From Rhynochetos jubatus (taxonomy: Eukaryota; Chordata; Aves; Eurypygiformes; Rhynochetidae), in the NCBI GenBank assembly GCA_027574665.1, contig CM050655.1, positions 868,001-932,000 on the forward strand: a DNA stretch of 64,000 bases, given 5' to 3'. The position numbers were made by a program, and so were the translations under genes. Positions 47,524 to 59,864 of this stretch are shown here, in pieces; position 1 is the stretch's first letter, and each line of letters begins with the position of its first letter. The notes under the pieces were generated by a model. It worked only from the letters and a program-made list of their open reading frames with translations, was not told where the DNA came from and made no database searches.

Positions 47524-50500
47524 CTGTGCTAACCGGCTCGGAGAGGCTCGAAGGCGCGGCTCGTTGAAGCGTCTGCCCGAACACGGACATCTAAAGCAGC
47601 ACTGTAATGCGACCAAACAGAAAGAGTTAGGAGAGAATTTCTTGTCCCTCCTTGCTGCGCCTTTGCAGAGCACTGCGTGCCAGAGCAGCCGGATCGCTGT
47701 GTTGCTTGCAATCTCCAGTTCCAACAGTGCCACAGTTCCTCGGCAACAGAAAGAGCTAGGAAGGAATTGCTTACGCTGTTTTCTCTCGCTGTGCTCTAGC
47801 AGTTCGTTCCCTTTTCGGCAGAGCGCGGGACCGCTTGCAAAGCTTAGAAACAAACCTCTCCCTTTTCCTCCAAAAGGGAGAGAGCTACGAGAGAATTTCT
47901 TAGGGAAACCTTGTTTGTTTTGGCAGAGCACTGCATGCCTCTTAAGACAGAGCTCTGGATCCCCGGGAAAGTCGAAATCCACAGGGTCACCTTCTCTGTG
48001 CTAACCGGCTCGGAGAGGCTCGAAGGCGCGGCTCGTTGAAGCGTCTGCCCGAACACGGACATCTAAAGCAGCACTGTAATGCGAGCAAACAGAAAGAGTT
48101 AGGAGAGAATTTCTTGTCCCTCCTTGCTGCGCCTTTGCAGAGCACTGCGTGCCAGAGCAGCCGGATCGCTGTGTTGCTTGCAATCTCCAGTTCCAACAGT
48201 GCCACAGTTCCTCGGCAACAGAAAGAGCTAGGAAGGAATTGCTTGCGCTGATTTCTCTCGCTGTGCTCTAGCAGTTCGTTCCCTTTTCGGCAGAGCGCGG
48301 GACCGCTTGCAAAGCTTAGAAACAAACCTCTCCCTTTTCCTCCAAAAGGGAGAGAGCTACGAGAGAATTTCTTAGGGAAACCTTGTTTGTTTTGGCAGAG
48401 CACTGCATGCCTCTTAAGACAGAGCTCTGGATCCCCGGGAAAGTCGAAATCCAGGGGGACACCTTCTCTGTGCTAACCGGCTCGGAGAGGCTCGAAGGCG
48501 CGGCTCGTTGAAGCGTCTGCCCGAACACGGACATCTAAAGCAGCACTGTAATGCGACCAAACAGAAAGAGTTAGGAGAGAATTTCTTGTCCCTCCTTGCT
48601 GCGCCTTTGCAGAGCACTGCGTGCCAGAGCAGCCGGATCGCTGTGTCGCTTGCAATCTCCAGTTCCAACAGTGCCACAGTTCCTCGGCAACAGAAAGAGC
48701 TAGGAAGGAATTGCTTGCGCTGATTTCTCTCGCTGTGCTCTAGCAGTTCGTTCCCTTTTCGGCAGAGCGCGGGACCGCTTGCAAAGCTTAGAAACAAACC
48801 TCTCCCTTTTCCTCCAAAAGGGAGAGAGCTACGAGAGAATTTCTTAGGGAAACCTTGTTTGTTTTGGCAGAGCACTGCATGCCTCTTAAGACAGAGCTCT
48901 GGATCCCCGGGAAAGTCGAAATCCACAGGGTCACCTTCTCTGTGCTAACCGGCTCGGAGAGGCTCGAAGGCGCGGCTCGTTGAAGCGTCTGCCCGAACAC
49001 GGACATCTAAAGCAGCACTGTAATGCGAGCAAACAGAAAGAGTTAGGAGAGAATTTCTTGTCCCTCCTTGCTGCGCCTTTGCAGAGCACTGCGTGCCAGA
49101 GCAGCCGGATCGCTGTGTTGCTTGCAATCTCCAGTTCCAACAGTGCCACAGTTCCTCGGCAACAGAAAGAGCTAGGAAGGAATTGCTTGCGCTGATTTCT
49201 CTCGCTGTGCTCTAGCAGTTCGTTCCCTTTTCGGCAGAGCGCGGGACCGCTTGCAAAGCTTAGAAACAAACCTCTCCCTTTTCCTCCAAAAGGGAGAGAG
49301 CTACGAGAGAATTTCTTAGGGAAACCTTGTTTGTTTTGGCAGAGCACTGCATGCCTCTTAAGACAGAGCTCTGGATCCCCGGGAAAGTCGAAATCCAGGG
49401 GGACACCTTCTCTGTGCTAACCGGCTCGGAGAGGCTCGAAGGCGCGGCTCGTTGAAGCGTCTGCCCGAACACGGACATCTAAAGCAGCACTGTAATGCGA
49501 CCAAACAGAAAGAGTTAGGAGAGAATTTCTTGTCCCTCCTTGCTGCGCCCTTGCAGAGCACTGCGTGCCAGAGCAGCCGGATCGCTGTGTTGCTTGCAAT
49601 CTCCAGTTCCAACAGTGCCACAGTTCCTCGGCAACAGAAAGAGCTAGGAAGGAATTGCTTGCGCTGATTTCTCTCGCTGTGCTCTAGCAGTTCGTTCCCT
49701 TTTCGGCAGAGCGCGGGACCGCTTGCAAAGCTTAGAAACAAACCTCTCCCTTTTCCTCCAAAAGGGAGAGAGCTACGAGAGAATTTCTTAGGGAAACCTT
49801 GTTTGTTTTGGCAGAGCACTGCATGCCTCTTAAGACAGAGCTCTGGATCCCCGGGAAAGTCGAAATCCACAGGGTCACCTTCTCTGTGCTAACAGGCTCG
49901 GAGAGGCTCGAAGGCGCGGCTCGTTGAAGCGTCTGCCCGAACACGGACATCTAAAGCAGCACTGTAATGCGACCAAACAGAAAGAGTTAGGAGAGAATTT
50001 CTTGTCCCTCCTTGCTGCGCCTTTGCAGAGCACTGCGTGCCAGAGCAGCCGGATCGCTGTGTTGCTTGCAATCTCCAGTTCCAACAGTGCCACAGTTCCT
50101 CGGCAACAGAAAGAGCTAGGAAGGAATTGCTTGCGCTGATTTCTCTCGCTGTGCTCTAGCAGTTCGTTCCCTTTTCGGCAGAGCGCGGGACCGCTTGCAA
50201 AGCTTAGAAACAAACCTCTCCCTTTTCCTCCAAAAGGGAGAGAGCTACGAGAGAATTTCTTAGGGAAACCTTGTTTGTTTTGGCAGAGCACTGCATGCCT
50301 CTTAAGACAGAGCTCTGGATCCCCGGGAAAGTCGAAATCCACAGGGTCACCTTCTCTGTGCTAACCGGCTCGGAGAGGCTCGAAGGCGCGGCTCGTTGAA
50401 GCGTCTGCCCGAACACGGACATCTAAAGCAGCACTGTAATGCGAGCAAACAGAAAGAGTTAGGAGAGAATTTCTTGTCCCTCCTTGCTGCGCCTTTGCAG

Positions 50501-53500
50501 AGCACTGCGTGCCAGAGCAGCCGGATCGCTGTGTCGCTTGCAATCTCCAGTTCCAACAGTGCCACAGTTCCTCGGCAACAGAAAGAGCTAGGAAGGAATT
50601 GCTTGCGCTGATTTCTCTCGCTGTGCTCTAGCAGTTCGTTCCCTTTTCGGCAGAGCGCGGGACCGCTTGCAAAGCTTAGAAACAAACCTCTCCCTTTTCC
50701 TCCAAAAGGGAGAGAGCTACGAGAGAATTTCTTAGGGAAACCTTGTTTGTTTTGGCAGAGCACTGCATGCCTCTTAAGACAGAGCTCTGGATCCCCGGGA
50801 AAGTCGAAATCCACAGGGTCACCTTCTCTGTGCTAACCGGCTCGGAGAGGCTCGAATGCGCGGCTCGTTGAAGCGTCTGCCCGAACACGGACATCTAAAG
50901 CAGCACTGTAATGCGACCAAACAGAAAGAGTTAGGAGAGAATTTCTTGTCCCTCCTTGCTGCGCCTTTGCAGAGCACTGCGTGCCAGAGCAGCCGGATCG
51001 CTGTGTTGCTTGCAATCTCCAGTTCCAACAGTGCCACAGTTCCTCGGCAACAGAAAGAGCTAGGAAGGAATTGCTTGCGCTGATTTCTCTCGCTGTGCTC
51101 TAGCAGTTCGTTCCCTTTTCGGCAGAGCGCGGGACCGCTTGCAAAGCTTAGAAACAAACCTCTCCCTTTTCCTCCAAAAGGGAGAGAGCTACGAGAGAAT
51201 TTCTTAGGGAAACCTTGTTTGTTTTGGCAGAGCACTGCATGCCTCTTAAGACAGAGCTCTGGATCCCCGGGAAAGTCGAAATCCACAGGGTCACCTTCTC
51301 TGTGCTAACCGGCTCGGAGAGGCTCGAAGGCGCGGCTCGTTGAAGCGTCTGCCCGAACACGGACATCTAAAGCAGCACTGTAATGCGACCAAACAGAAAG
51401 AGTTAGGAGAGAATTTCTTGTCCCTCCTTGCTGCGCCTTTGCAGAGCACTGCGTGCCAGAGCAGCCGGATCGCTGTGTTGCTTGCAATCTCCAGTTCCAA
51501 CAGTGCCACAGTTCCTCGGCAACAGAAAGAGCTAGGAAGGAATTGCTTGCGCTGATTTCTCTCGCTGTGCTCTAGCAGTTCGTTCCCTTTTCGGCAGAGC
51601 GCGGGACCGCTTGCAAAGCTTAGAAACAAACCTCTCCCTTTTCCTCCAAAAGGGAGAGAGCTACGAGAGAATTTCTTAGCGAAACCTTGTTTGTTTTGGC
51701 AGAGCACTGCATGCCTCTTAAGACAGAGCTCTGGATCCCCGGGAAAGTCGAAATCCACAGGGTCACCTTCTCTGTGCTAACCGGCTCGGAGAGGCTCGAA
51801 GGCGCGGCTCGTTGAAGCGTCTGCCCGAACACGGACATCTAAAGCAGCACTGTAATGCGACCAAACAGAAAGAGTTAGGAGAGAATTTCTTGTCCCTCCT
51901 TGCTGCGCCTTTGCAGAGCACTGCGTGCCAGAGCAGCCGGATCGCTGTGTTGCTTGCAATCTCCAGTTCCAACAGTGCCACAGTTCCTCGGCAACAGAAA
52001 GAGCTAGGAAGGAATTGCTTGCGCTGATTTCTCTCGCTGTGCTCTAGCAGTTCGTTCCCTTTTCGGCAGAGCGCGGGACCGCTTGCAAAGCTTAGAAACA
52101 AACCTCTCCCTTTTCCTCCAAAAGGGAGAGAGCTACGAGAGAATTTCTTAGGGAAACCTTGTTTGTTTTGGCAGAGCACTGCATGCCTCTTAAGACAGAG
52201 CTCTGGATCCCCGGGAAAGTCGAAATCCAGGGGGACACCTTCTCTGTGCTAACCGGCTCGGAGAGGCTCGAAGGCGCGGCTCGTTGAAGCGTCTGCCCGA
52301 ACACGGACATCTAAAGCAGCACTGTAATGCGACCAAACAGAAAGAGTTAGGAGAGAATTTCTTGTCCCTCCTTGCTGCGCCTTTGCAGAGCACTGCGTGC
52401 CAGAGCAGCCGGATCGCTGTGTTGCTTGCAATCTCCAGTTCCAACAGTGCCACAGTTCCTCGGCAACAGAAAGAGCTAGGAAGGAATTGCTTGCGCTGAT
52501 TTCTCTCGCTGTGCTCTAGCAGTTTGTTCCCTTTTCGGCAGAGCGCGGGACCGCTTGCAAAGCTTAGAAACAAACCTCTCCCTTTTCCTCCAAAAGGGAG
52601 AGAGCTACGAGAGAATTTCTTAGGGAAACCTTGTTTGTTTTGGCAGAGCACTGCATGCCTCTTAAGACAGAGCTCTGGATCCCCGGGAAAGTCGAAATCC
52701 ACAGGGTCACCTTCTCTGTGCTAACCGGCTCGGAGAGGCTCGAAGGCGCGGCTCGTTGAAGCGTCTGCCCGAACACGGACATCTGAAGCAGCACTGTAAT
52801 GCGAGCAAACAGAAAGAGTTAGGAGAGAATTTCTTGTCCCTCCTTGCTGCGCCTTTGCAGAGCACTGCGTGCCAGAGCAGCCGGATCGCTGTGTTGCTTG
52901 CAATCTCCAGTTCCAACAGTGCCACAGTTCCTCGGCAACAGAAAGAGCTAGGAAGGAATTGCTTGCGCTGATTTCTCTCGCTGTGCTCTAGCAGTTCGTT
53001 CCCTTTTCGGCAGAGCGCGGGACCGCTTGCAAAGCTTAGAAACAAACCTCTCCCTTTTCCTCCAAAAGGGAGAGAGCTACGAGAGAATTTCTTAGGGAAA
53101 CCTTGTTTGTTTTGGCAGAGCACTGCATGCCTCTTAAGACAGAGCTCTGGATCCCCGGGAAAGTCGAAATCCACAGGGTCACCTTCTCTGTGCTAACCGG
53201 CTCGGAGAGGCTCGAAGGCGCGGCTCGTTGAAGCGTCTGCCCGAACACGGACATCTAAAGCAGCACTGTAATGCGAGCAAACAGAAAGAGTTAGGAGAGA
53301 ATTTCTTGTCCCTCCTTGCTGCGCCTTTGCAGAGCACTGCGTGCCAGAGCAGCCGGATCGCTGTGTTGCTTGCAATCTCCAGTTCCAACAGTGCCACAGT
53401 TCCTCGGCAACAGAAAGAGCTAGGAAGGAATTGCTTGCGCTGATTTCTCTCGCTGTGCTCTAGCAGTTCGTTCCCTTTTCGGCAGAGCGCGGGACCGCTT

Positions 53501-54405
53501 GCAAAGCTTAGAAACAAACCTCTCCCTTTTCCTCCAAAAGGGAGAGAGCTACGAGAGAATTTCTTAGGGAAACCTTGTTTGTTTTGGCAGAGCACTGCAT
53601 GCCTCTTAAGACAGAGCTCTGGATCCCCGGGAAAGTCGAAATCCACAGGGTCACCTTCTCTGTGCTAACCGGCTCGGAGAGGCTCGAAGGCGCGGCTCGT
53701 TGAAGCGTCTGCCCGAACACGGACATCTAAAGCAGCACTGTAATGCGAGCAAACAGAAAGAGTTAGGAGAGAATTTCTTGTCCCTCCTTGCTGCGCCTTT
53801 GCAGAGCACTGCGTGCCAGAGCAGCCGGATCGCTGTGTTGCTTGCAATCTCCAGTTCCAACAGTGCCACAGTTCCTCGGCAACAGAAAGAGCTAGGAAGG
53901 AATTGCTTGCGCTGATTTCTCTCGCTGTGCTCTAGCAGTTCGTTCCCTTTTCGGCAGAGCGCGGGACCGCTTGCAAAGCTTAGAAACAAACCTCTCCCTT
54001 TTCCTCCAAAAGGGAGAGAGCTACGAGAGAATTTCTTAGGGAAACCTTGTTTGTTTTGGCAGAGCACTGCATGCCTCTTAAGACAGAGCTCTGGATCCCC
54101 GGGAAAGTCGAAATCCACAGGGTCACCTTCTCTGTGCTAACCGGCTCGGAGAGGCTCGAAGGCGCGGCTCGTTGAAGCGTCTGCCCGAACACGGACATCT
54201 GAAGCAGCACTGTAATGCGAGCAAACAGAAAGAGTTAGGAGAGAATTTCTTGTCCCTCCTTGCTGCGCCTTTGCAGAGCACTGCGTGCCAGAGCAGCCGG
54301 ATCGCTGTGTTGCTTGCAATCTCCAGTTCCAACAGTGCCACAGTTCCTCGGCAACAGAAAGAGCTAGGAAGGAATTGCTTGCGCTGATTTCTCTCGCTGT
54401 GCTAC
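47524..54405 (+). repeat. Mosaic units after the large duplication
   Basis: Units here re-use marks of the 19-unit block at other spacings. The p310-311-315 GG..A allele occurs at 48454, 49398 and 52230, and the rare p462 C at 49550 is 11 units from its copy at 44358. Between 48,000 and 49,700 p413 alternates G, C, G, C from unit to unit. A CpG-loss change (TTCG to TTTG) occurs near 52525, and a private AGCGAAAC replaces AGGGAAAC near 51680. Confidence 0.85.
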
Positions 54406-56509
54406 AGCAGTTCGTTCCCTTTTCGGCAGAGCGCGGGACCGCTTGCAAAGCTTAGAAACAAACCTCTCCCTTTTCCTCCAAAAGGGAGAGAGCTACGAGA
54501 GAATTTCTTAGGGAAACCTTGTTTGTTTTGGCAGAGCACTGCATGCCTCTTAAGACAGAGCTCTGGATCCCCGGGAAAGTCGAAATCCACAGGGTCACCT
54601 TCTCTGTGCTAACAGGCTCGGAGAGGCTCGAATGCGCGGCTCGTTGAAGCGTCTGCCCGAACACGGACATCTGAAGCAGCACTGTAATGCGAGCAAACAG
54701 AAAGAGTTAGGAGAGAATTTCTTGTCCCTCCTTGCTGCGCCTTTGCAGAGCACTGCGTGCCAGAGCAGCCGGATCGCTGTGTTGCTTGCAATCTCCAGTT
54801 CCAACAGTGCCACAGTTCCTCGGCAACAGAAAGAGCTAGGAAGGAATTGCTTGCGCTGATTTCTCTCGCTGTGCTCTAGCAGTTCGTTCCCTTTTCGGCA
54901 GAGCGCGGGACCGCTTGCAAAGCTTAGAAACAAACCTCTCCCTTTTCCTCCAAAAGGGAGAGAGCTACGAGAGAATTTCTTAGGGAAACCTTGTTTGTTT
55001 TGGCAGAGCACTGCATGCCTCTTAAGACAGAGCTCTGGATCCCCGGGAAAGTCGAAATCCACAGGGTCACCTTCTCTGTGCTAACCGGCTCGGAGAGGCT
55101 CGAAGGCGCGGCTCGTTGAAGCGTCTGCCCGAACACGGACATCTAAAGCAGCACTGTAATGCGAGCAAACAGAAAGAGTTAGGAGAGAATTTCTTGTCCC
55201 TCCTTGCTGCGCCTTTGCAGAGCACTGCGTGCCAGAGCAGCCGGATCGCTGTGTCGCTTGCAATCTCCAGTTCCAACAGTGCCACAGTTCCTCGGCAACA
55301 GAAAGAGCTAGGAAGGAATTGCTTGCGCTGATTTCTCTCGCTGTGCTCTAGCAGTTCGTTCCCTTTTCGGCAGAGCGCGGGACCGCTTGCAAAGCTTAGA
55401 AACAAACCTCTCCCTTTTCCTCCAAAAGGGAGAGAGCTACGAGAGAATTTCTTAGGGAAACCTTGTTTGTTTCGGCAGAGCACTGCATGCCTCTTAAGAC
55501 AGAGCTCTGGATCCCCGGGAAAGTCGAAATCCACAGGGTCACCTTCTCTGTGCTAACCGGCTCGGAGAGGCTCGAAGGCGCGGCTCGTTGAAGCGTCTGC
55601 CCGAACACGGACATCTGAAGCAGCACTGTAATGCGAGCAAACAGAAAGAGTTAGGAGAGAATTTCTTGTCCCTCCTTGCTGCGCCTTTGCAGAGCACTGC
55701 GTGCCAGAGCAGCCGGATCGCTGTGTTGCTTGCAATCTCCAGTTCCAACAGTGCCACAGTTCCTCGGCAACAGAAAGAGCTAGGAAGGAATTGCTTGCGC
55801 TGATTTCTCTCGCTGTGCTACAGCAGTTCGTTCCCTTTTCGGCAGAGCGCGGGACCGCTTGCAAAGCTTAGAAACAAACCTCTCCCTTTTCCTCCAAAAG
55901 GGAGAGAGCTACGAGAGAATTTCTTAGGGAAACCTTGTTTGTTTTGGCAGAGCACTGCATGCCTCTTAAGACAGAGCTCTGGATCCCCGGGAAAGTCGAA
56001 ATCCACAGGGTCACCTTCTCTGTGCTAACCGGCTCGGAGAGGCTCGAAGGCGCGGCTCGTTGAAGCGTCTGCCCGAACACGGACATCTAAAGCAGCACTG
56101 TAATGCGACCAAACAGAAAGAGTTAGGAGAGAATTTCTTGTCCCTCCTTGCTGCGCCTTTGCAGAGCACTGCGTGCCAGAGCAGCCGGATCGCTGTGTTG
56201 CTTGCAATCTCCAGTTCCAACAGTGCCACAGTTCCTCGGCAACAGAAAGAGCTAGGAAGGAATTGCTTACGCTGTTTTCTCTCGCTGTGCTCTAGCAGTT
56301 CGTTCCCTTTTCGGCAGAGCGCGGGACCGCTTGCAAAGCTTAGAAACAAACCTCTCCCTTTTCCTCCAAAAGGGAGAGAGCTACGAGAGAATTTCTTAGG
56401 GAAACCTTGTTTGTTTTGGCAGAGCACTGCATGCCTCTTAAGACAGAGCTCTGGATCCCCGGGAAAGTCGAAATCCACAGGGTCACCTTCTCTGTGCTAA
56501 CCGGCTCGG
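54406..56509 (+). repeat. Partial third copy of the higher-order block (18-unit offset)
   Basis: Corresponds to 45,910-48,013 at +8,496 bp. Shared marks are p334 A with p353 T near 54,614-54,633, C at 55473, AC at 55820 and TTACGCTGTTTT from 56267. I see two differences, 55165 G against C and 55255 C against T, both in one unit and 90 bp apart, which looks like a short conversion patch. The offset is 18 rather than 19 units. The match ends at 56510 (private A to G), although the GG..A mark at 56950 also fits this offset. Confidence 0.75.
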
Positions 56510-57143
56510 GGAGGCTCGAAGGCGCGGCTCGTTGAAGCGTCTGCCCGAACACGGACATCTAAAGCAGCACTGTAATGCGACCAAACAGAAAGAGTTAGGA
56601 GAGAATTTCTTGTCCCTCCTTGCTGCGCCTTTGCAGAGCACTGCGTGCCAGAGCAGCCGGATCGCTGTGTTGCTTGCAATCTCCAGTTCCAACAGTGCCA
56701 CAGTTCCTCGGCAACAGAAAGAGCTAGGAAGGAATTGCTTGCGCTGATTTCTCTCGCTGTGCTCTAGCAGTTCGTTCCCTTTTCGGCAGAGCGCGGGACC
56801 GCTTGCAAAGCTTAGAAACAAACCTCTCCCTTTTCCTCCAAAAGGGAGAGAGCTACGAGAGAATTTCTTAGGGAAACCTTGTTTGTTTTGGCAGAGCACT
56901 GCATGCCTCTTAAGACAGAGCTCTGGATCCCCGGGAAAGTCGAAATCCAGGGGGACACCTTCTCTGTGCTAACCGGCTCGGAGAGGCTCGAAGGCGCGGC
57001 TCGTTGAAGCGTCTGCCCGAACACGGACATCTAAAGCAGCACTGTAATGCGAGCAAACAGAAAGAGTTAGGAGAGAATTTCTTGTCCCTCCTTGCTGCGC
57101 CTTTGCAGAGCACTGCGTGCCAGAGCAGCCGGATCGCTGTGTC
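56510..57143 (+). repeat. Ordinary satellite units
   Basis: A little over one unit, carrying p413 C at 56581, the p310-311-315 GG..A allele at 56950 and p31 C at 57143. Nothing other than satellite sequence is present. Confidence 0.9.
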
Positions 57144-59864
57144 GCTTGCAATCTCCAGTTCCAACAGTGCCACAGTTCCTCGGCAACAGAAAGAGCTAGG
57201 AAGGAATTGCTTGCGCTGATTTCTCTCGCTGTGCTCTAGCAGTTCGTTCCCTTTTCGGCAGAGCGCGGGACCGCTTGCAAAGCTTAGAAACAAACCTCTC
57301 CCTTTTCCTCCAAAAGGGAGAGAGCTACGAGAGAATTTCTTAGGGAAACCTTGTTTGTTTTGGCAGAGCACTGCATGCCTCTTAAGACAGAGCTCTGGAT
57401 CCCCGGGAAAGTCGAAATCCACAGGGTCACCTTCTCTGTGCTAACCGGCTCGGAGAGGCTCGAAGGCGCGGCTCGTTGAAGCGTCTGCCCGAACACGGAC
57501 ATCTAAAGCAGCACTGTAATGCGAGCAAACAGAAAGAGTTAGGAGAGAATTTCTTGTCCCTCCTTGCTGCGCCTTTGCAGAGCACTGCGTGCCAGAGCAG
57601 CCGGATCGCTGTGTTGCTTGCAATCTCCAGTTCCAACAGTGCCACAGTTCCTCGGCAACAGAAAGAGCTAGGAAGGAATTGCTTGCGCTGATTTCTCTCG
57701 CTGTGCTCTAGCAGTTCGTTCCCTTTTCGGCAGAGCGCGGGACCGCTTGCAAAGCTTAGAAACAAACCTCTCCCTTTTCCTCCAAAAGGGAGAGAGCTAC
57801 GAGAGAATTTCTTAGGGAAACCTTGTTTGTTTTGGCAGAGCACTGCATGCCTCTTAAGACAGAGCTCTGGATCCCCGGGAAAGTCGAAATCCACAGGGTC
57901 ACCTTCTCTGTGCTAACCGGCTCGGAGAGGCTCGAAGGCGCGGCTCGTTGAAGCGTCTGCCCGAACACGGACATCTAAAGCAGCACTGTAATGCGAGCAA
58001 ACAGAAAGAGTTAGGAGAGAATTTCTTGTCCCTCCTTGCTGCGCCTTTGCAGAGCACTGCGTGCCAGAGCAGCCGGATCGCTGTGTTGCTTGCAATCTCC
58101 AGTTCCAACAGTGCCACAGTTCCTCGGCAACAGAAAGAGCTAGGAAGGAATTGCTTGCGCTGATTTCTCTCGCTGTGCTCTAGCAGTTCGTTCCCTTTTC
58201 GGCAGAGCGCGGGACCGCTTGCAAAGCTTAGAAACAAACCTCTCCCTTTTCCTCCAAAAGGGAGAGAGCTACGAGAGAATTTCTTAGGGAAACCTTGTTT
58301 GTTTTGGCAGAGCACTGCATGCCTCTTAAGACAGAGCTCTGGATCCCCGGGAAAGTCGAAATCCACAGGGTCACCTTCTCTGTGCTAACCGGCTCGGAGA
58401 GGCTCGAAGGCGCGGCTCGTTGAAGCGTCTGCCCGAACACGGACATCTAAAGCAGCACTGTAATGCGAGCAAACAGAAAGAGTTAGGAGAGAATTTCTTG
58501 TCCCTCCTTGCTGCGCCTTTGCAGAGCACTGCGTGCCAGAGCAGCCGGATCGCTGTGTTGCTTGCAATCTCCAGTTCCAACAGTGCCACAGTTCCTCGGC
58601 AACAGAAAGAGCTAGGAAGGAATTGCTTGCGCTGATTTCTCTCGCTGTGCTCTAGCAGTTCGTTCCCTTTTCGGCAGAGCGCGGGACCGCTTGCAAAGCT
58701 TAGAAACAAACCTCTCCCTTTTCCTCCAAAAGGGAGAGAGCTACGAGAGAATTTCTTAGGGAAACCTTGTTTGTTTTGGCAGAGCACTGCATGCCTCTTA
58801 AGACAGAGCTCTGGATCCCCGGGAAAGTCGAAATCCACAGGGTCACCTTCTCTGTGCTAACCGGCTCGGAGAGGCTCGAAGGCGCGGCTCGTTGAAGCGT
58901 CTGCCCGAACACGGACATCTAAAGCAGCACTGTAATGCGAGCAAACAGAAAGAGTTAGGAGAGAATTTCTTGTCCCTCCTTGCTGCGCCTTTGCAGAGCA
59001 CTGCGTGCCAGAGCAGCCGGATCGCTGTGTTGCTTGCAATCTCCAGTTCCAACAGTGCCACAGTTCCTCGGCAACAGAAAGAGCTAGGAAGGAATTGCTT
59101 GCGCTGATTTCTCTCGCTGTGCTCTAGCAGTTCGTTCCCTTTTCGGCAGAGCGCGGGACCGCTTGCAAAGCTTAGAAACAAACCTCTCCCTTTTCCTCCA
59201 AAAGGGAGAGAGCTACGAGAGAATTTCTTAGGGAAACCTTGTTTGTTTTGGCAGAGCACTGCATGCCTCTTAAGACAGAGCTCTGGATCCCCGGGAAAGT
59301 CGAAATCCACAGGGTCACCTTCTCTGTGCTAACCGGCTCGGAGAGGCTCGAAGGCGCGGCTCGTTGAAGCGTCTGCCCGAACACGGACATCTAAAGCAGC
59401 ACTGTAATGCGAGCAAACAGAAAGAGTTAGGAGAGAATTTCTTGTCCCTCCTTGCTGCGCCTTTGCAGAGCACTGCGTGCCAGAGCAGCCGGATCGCTGT
59501 GTTGCTTGCAATCTCCAGTTCCAACAGTGCCACAGTTCCTCGGCAACAGAAAGAGCTAGGAAGGAATTGCTTGCGCTGATTTCTCTCGCTGTGCTCTAGC
59601 AGTTCGTTCCCTTTTCGGCAGAGCGCGGGACCGCTTGCAAAGCTTAGAAACAAACCTCTCCCTTTTCCTCCAAAAGGGAGAGAGCTACGAGAGAATTTCT
59701 TAGGGAAACCTTGTTTGTTTTGGCAGAGCACTGCATGCCTCTTAAGACAGAGCTCTGGATCCCCGGGAAAGTCGAAATCCACAGGGTCACCTTCTCTGTG
59801 CTAACCGGCTCGGAGAGGCTCGAAGGCGCGGCTCGTTGAAGCGTCTGCCCGAACACGGACATCT
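57144..59864 (+). repeat. Homogenised run of identical units
   Basis: About 5.8 consecutive units share one haplotype (p413 G, following p31 T, p393 A, p107 A, CT at p124-125), and I saw no difference between them. The run is bounded by p31 C at 57143 and p393 G at 59865. It is the longest stretch of identical single units I noticed and suggests very recent local amplification or conversion. Confidence 0.75.
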
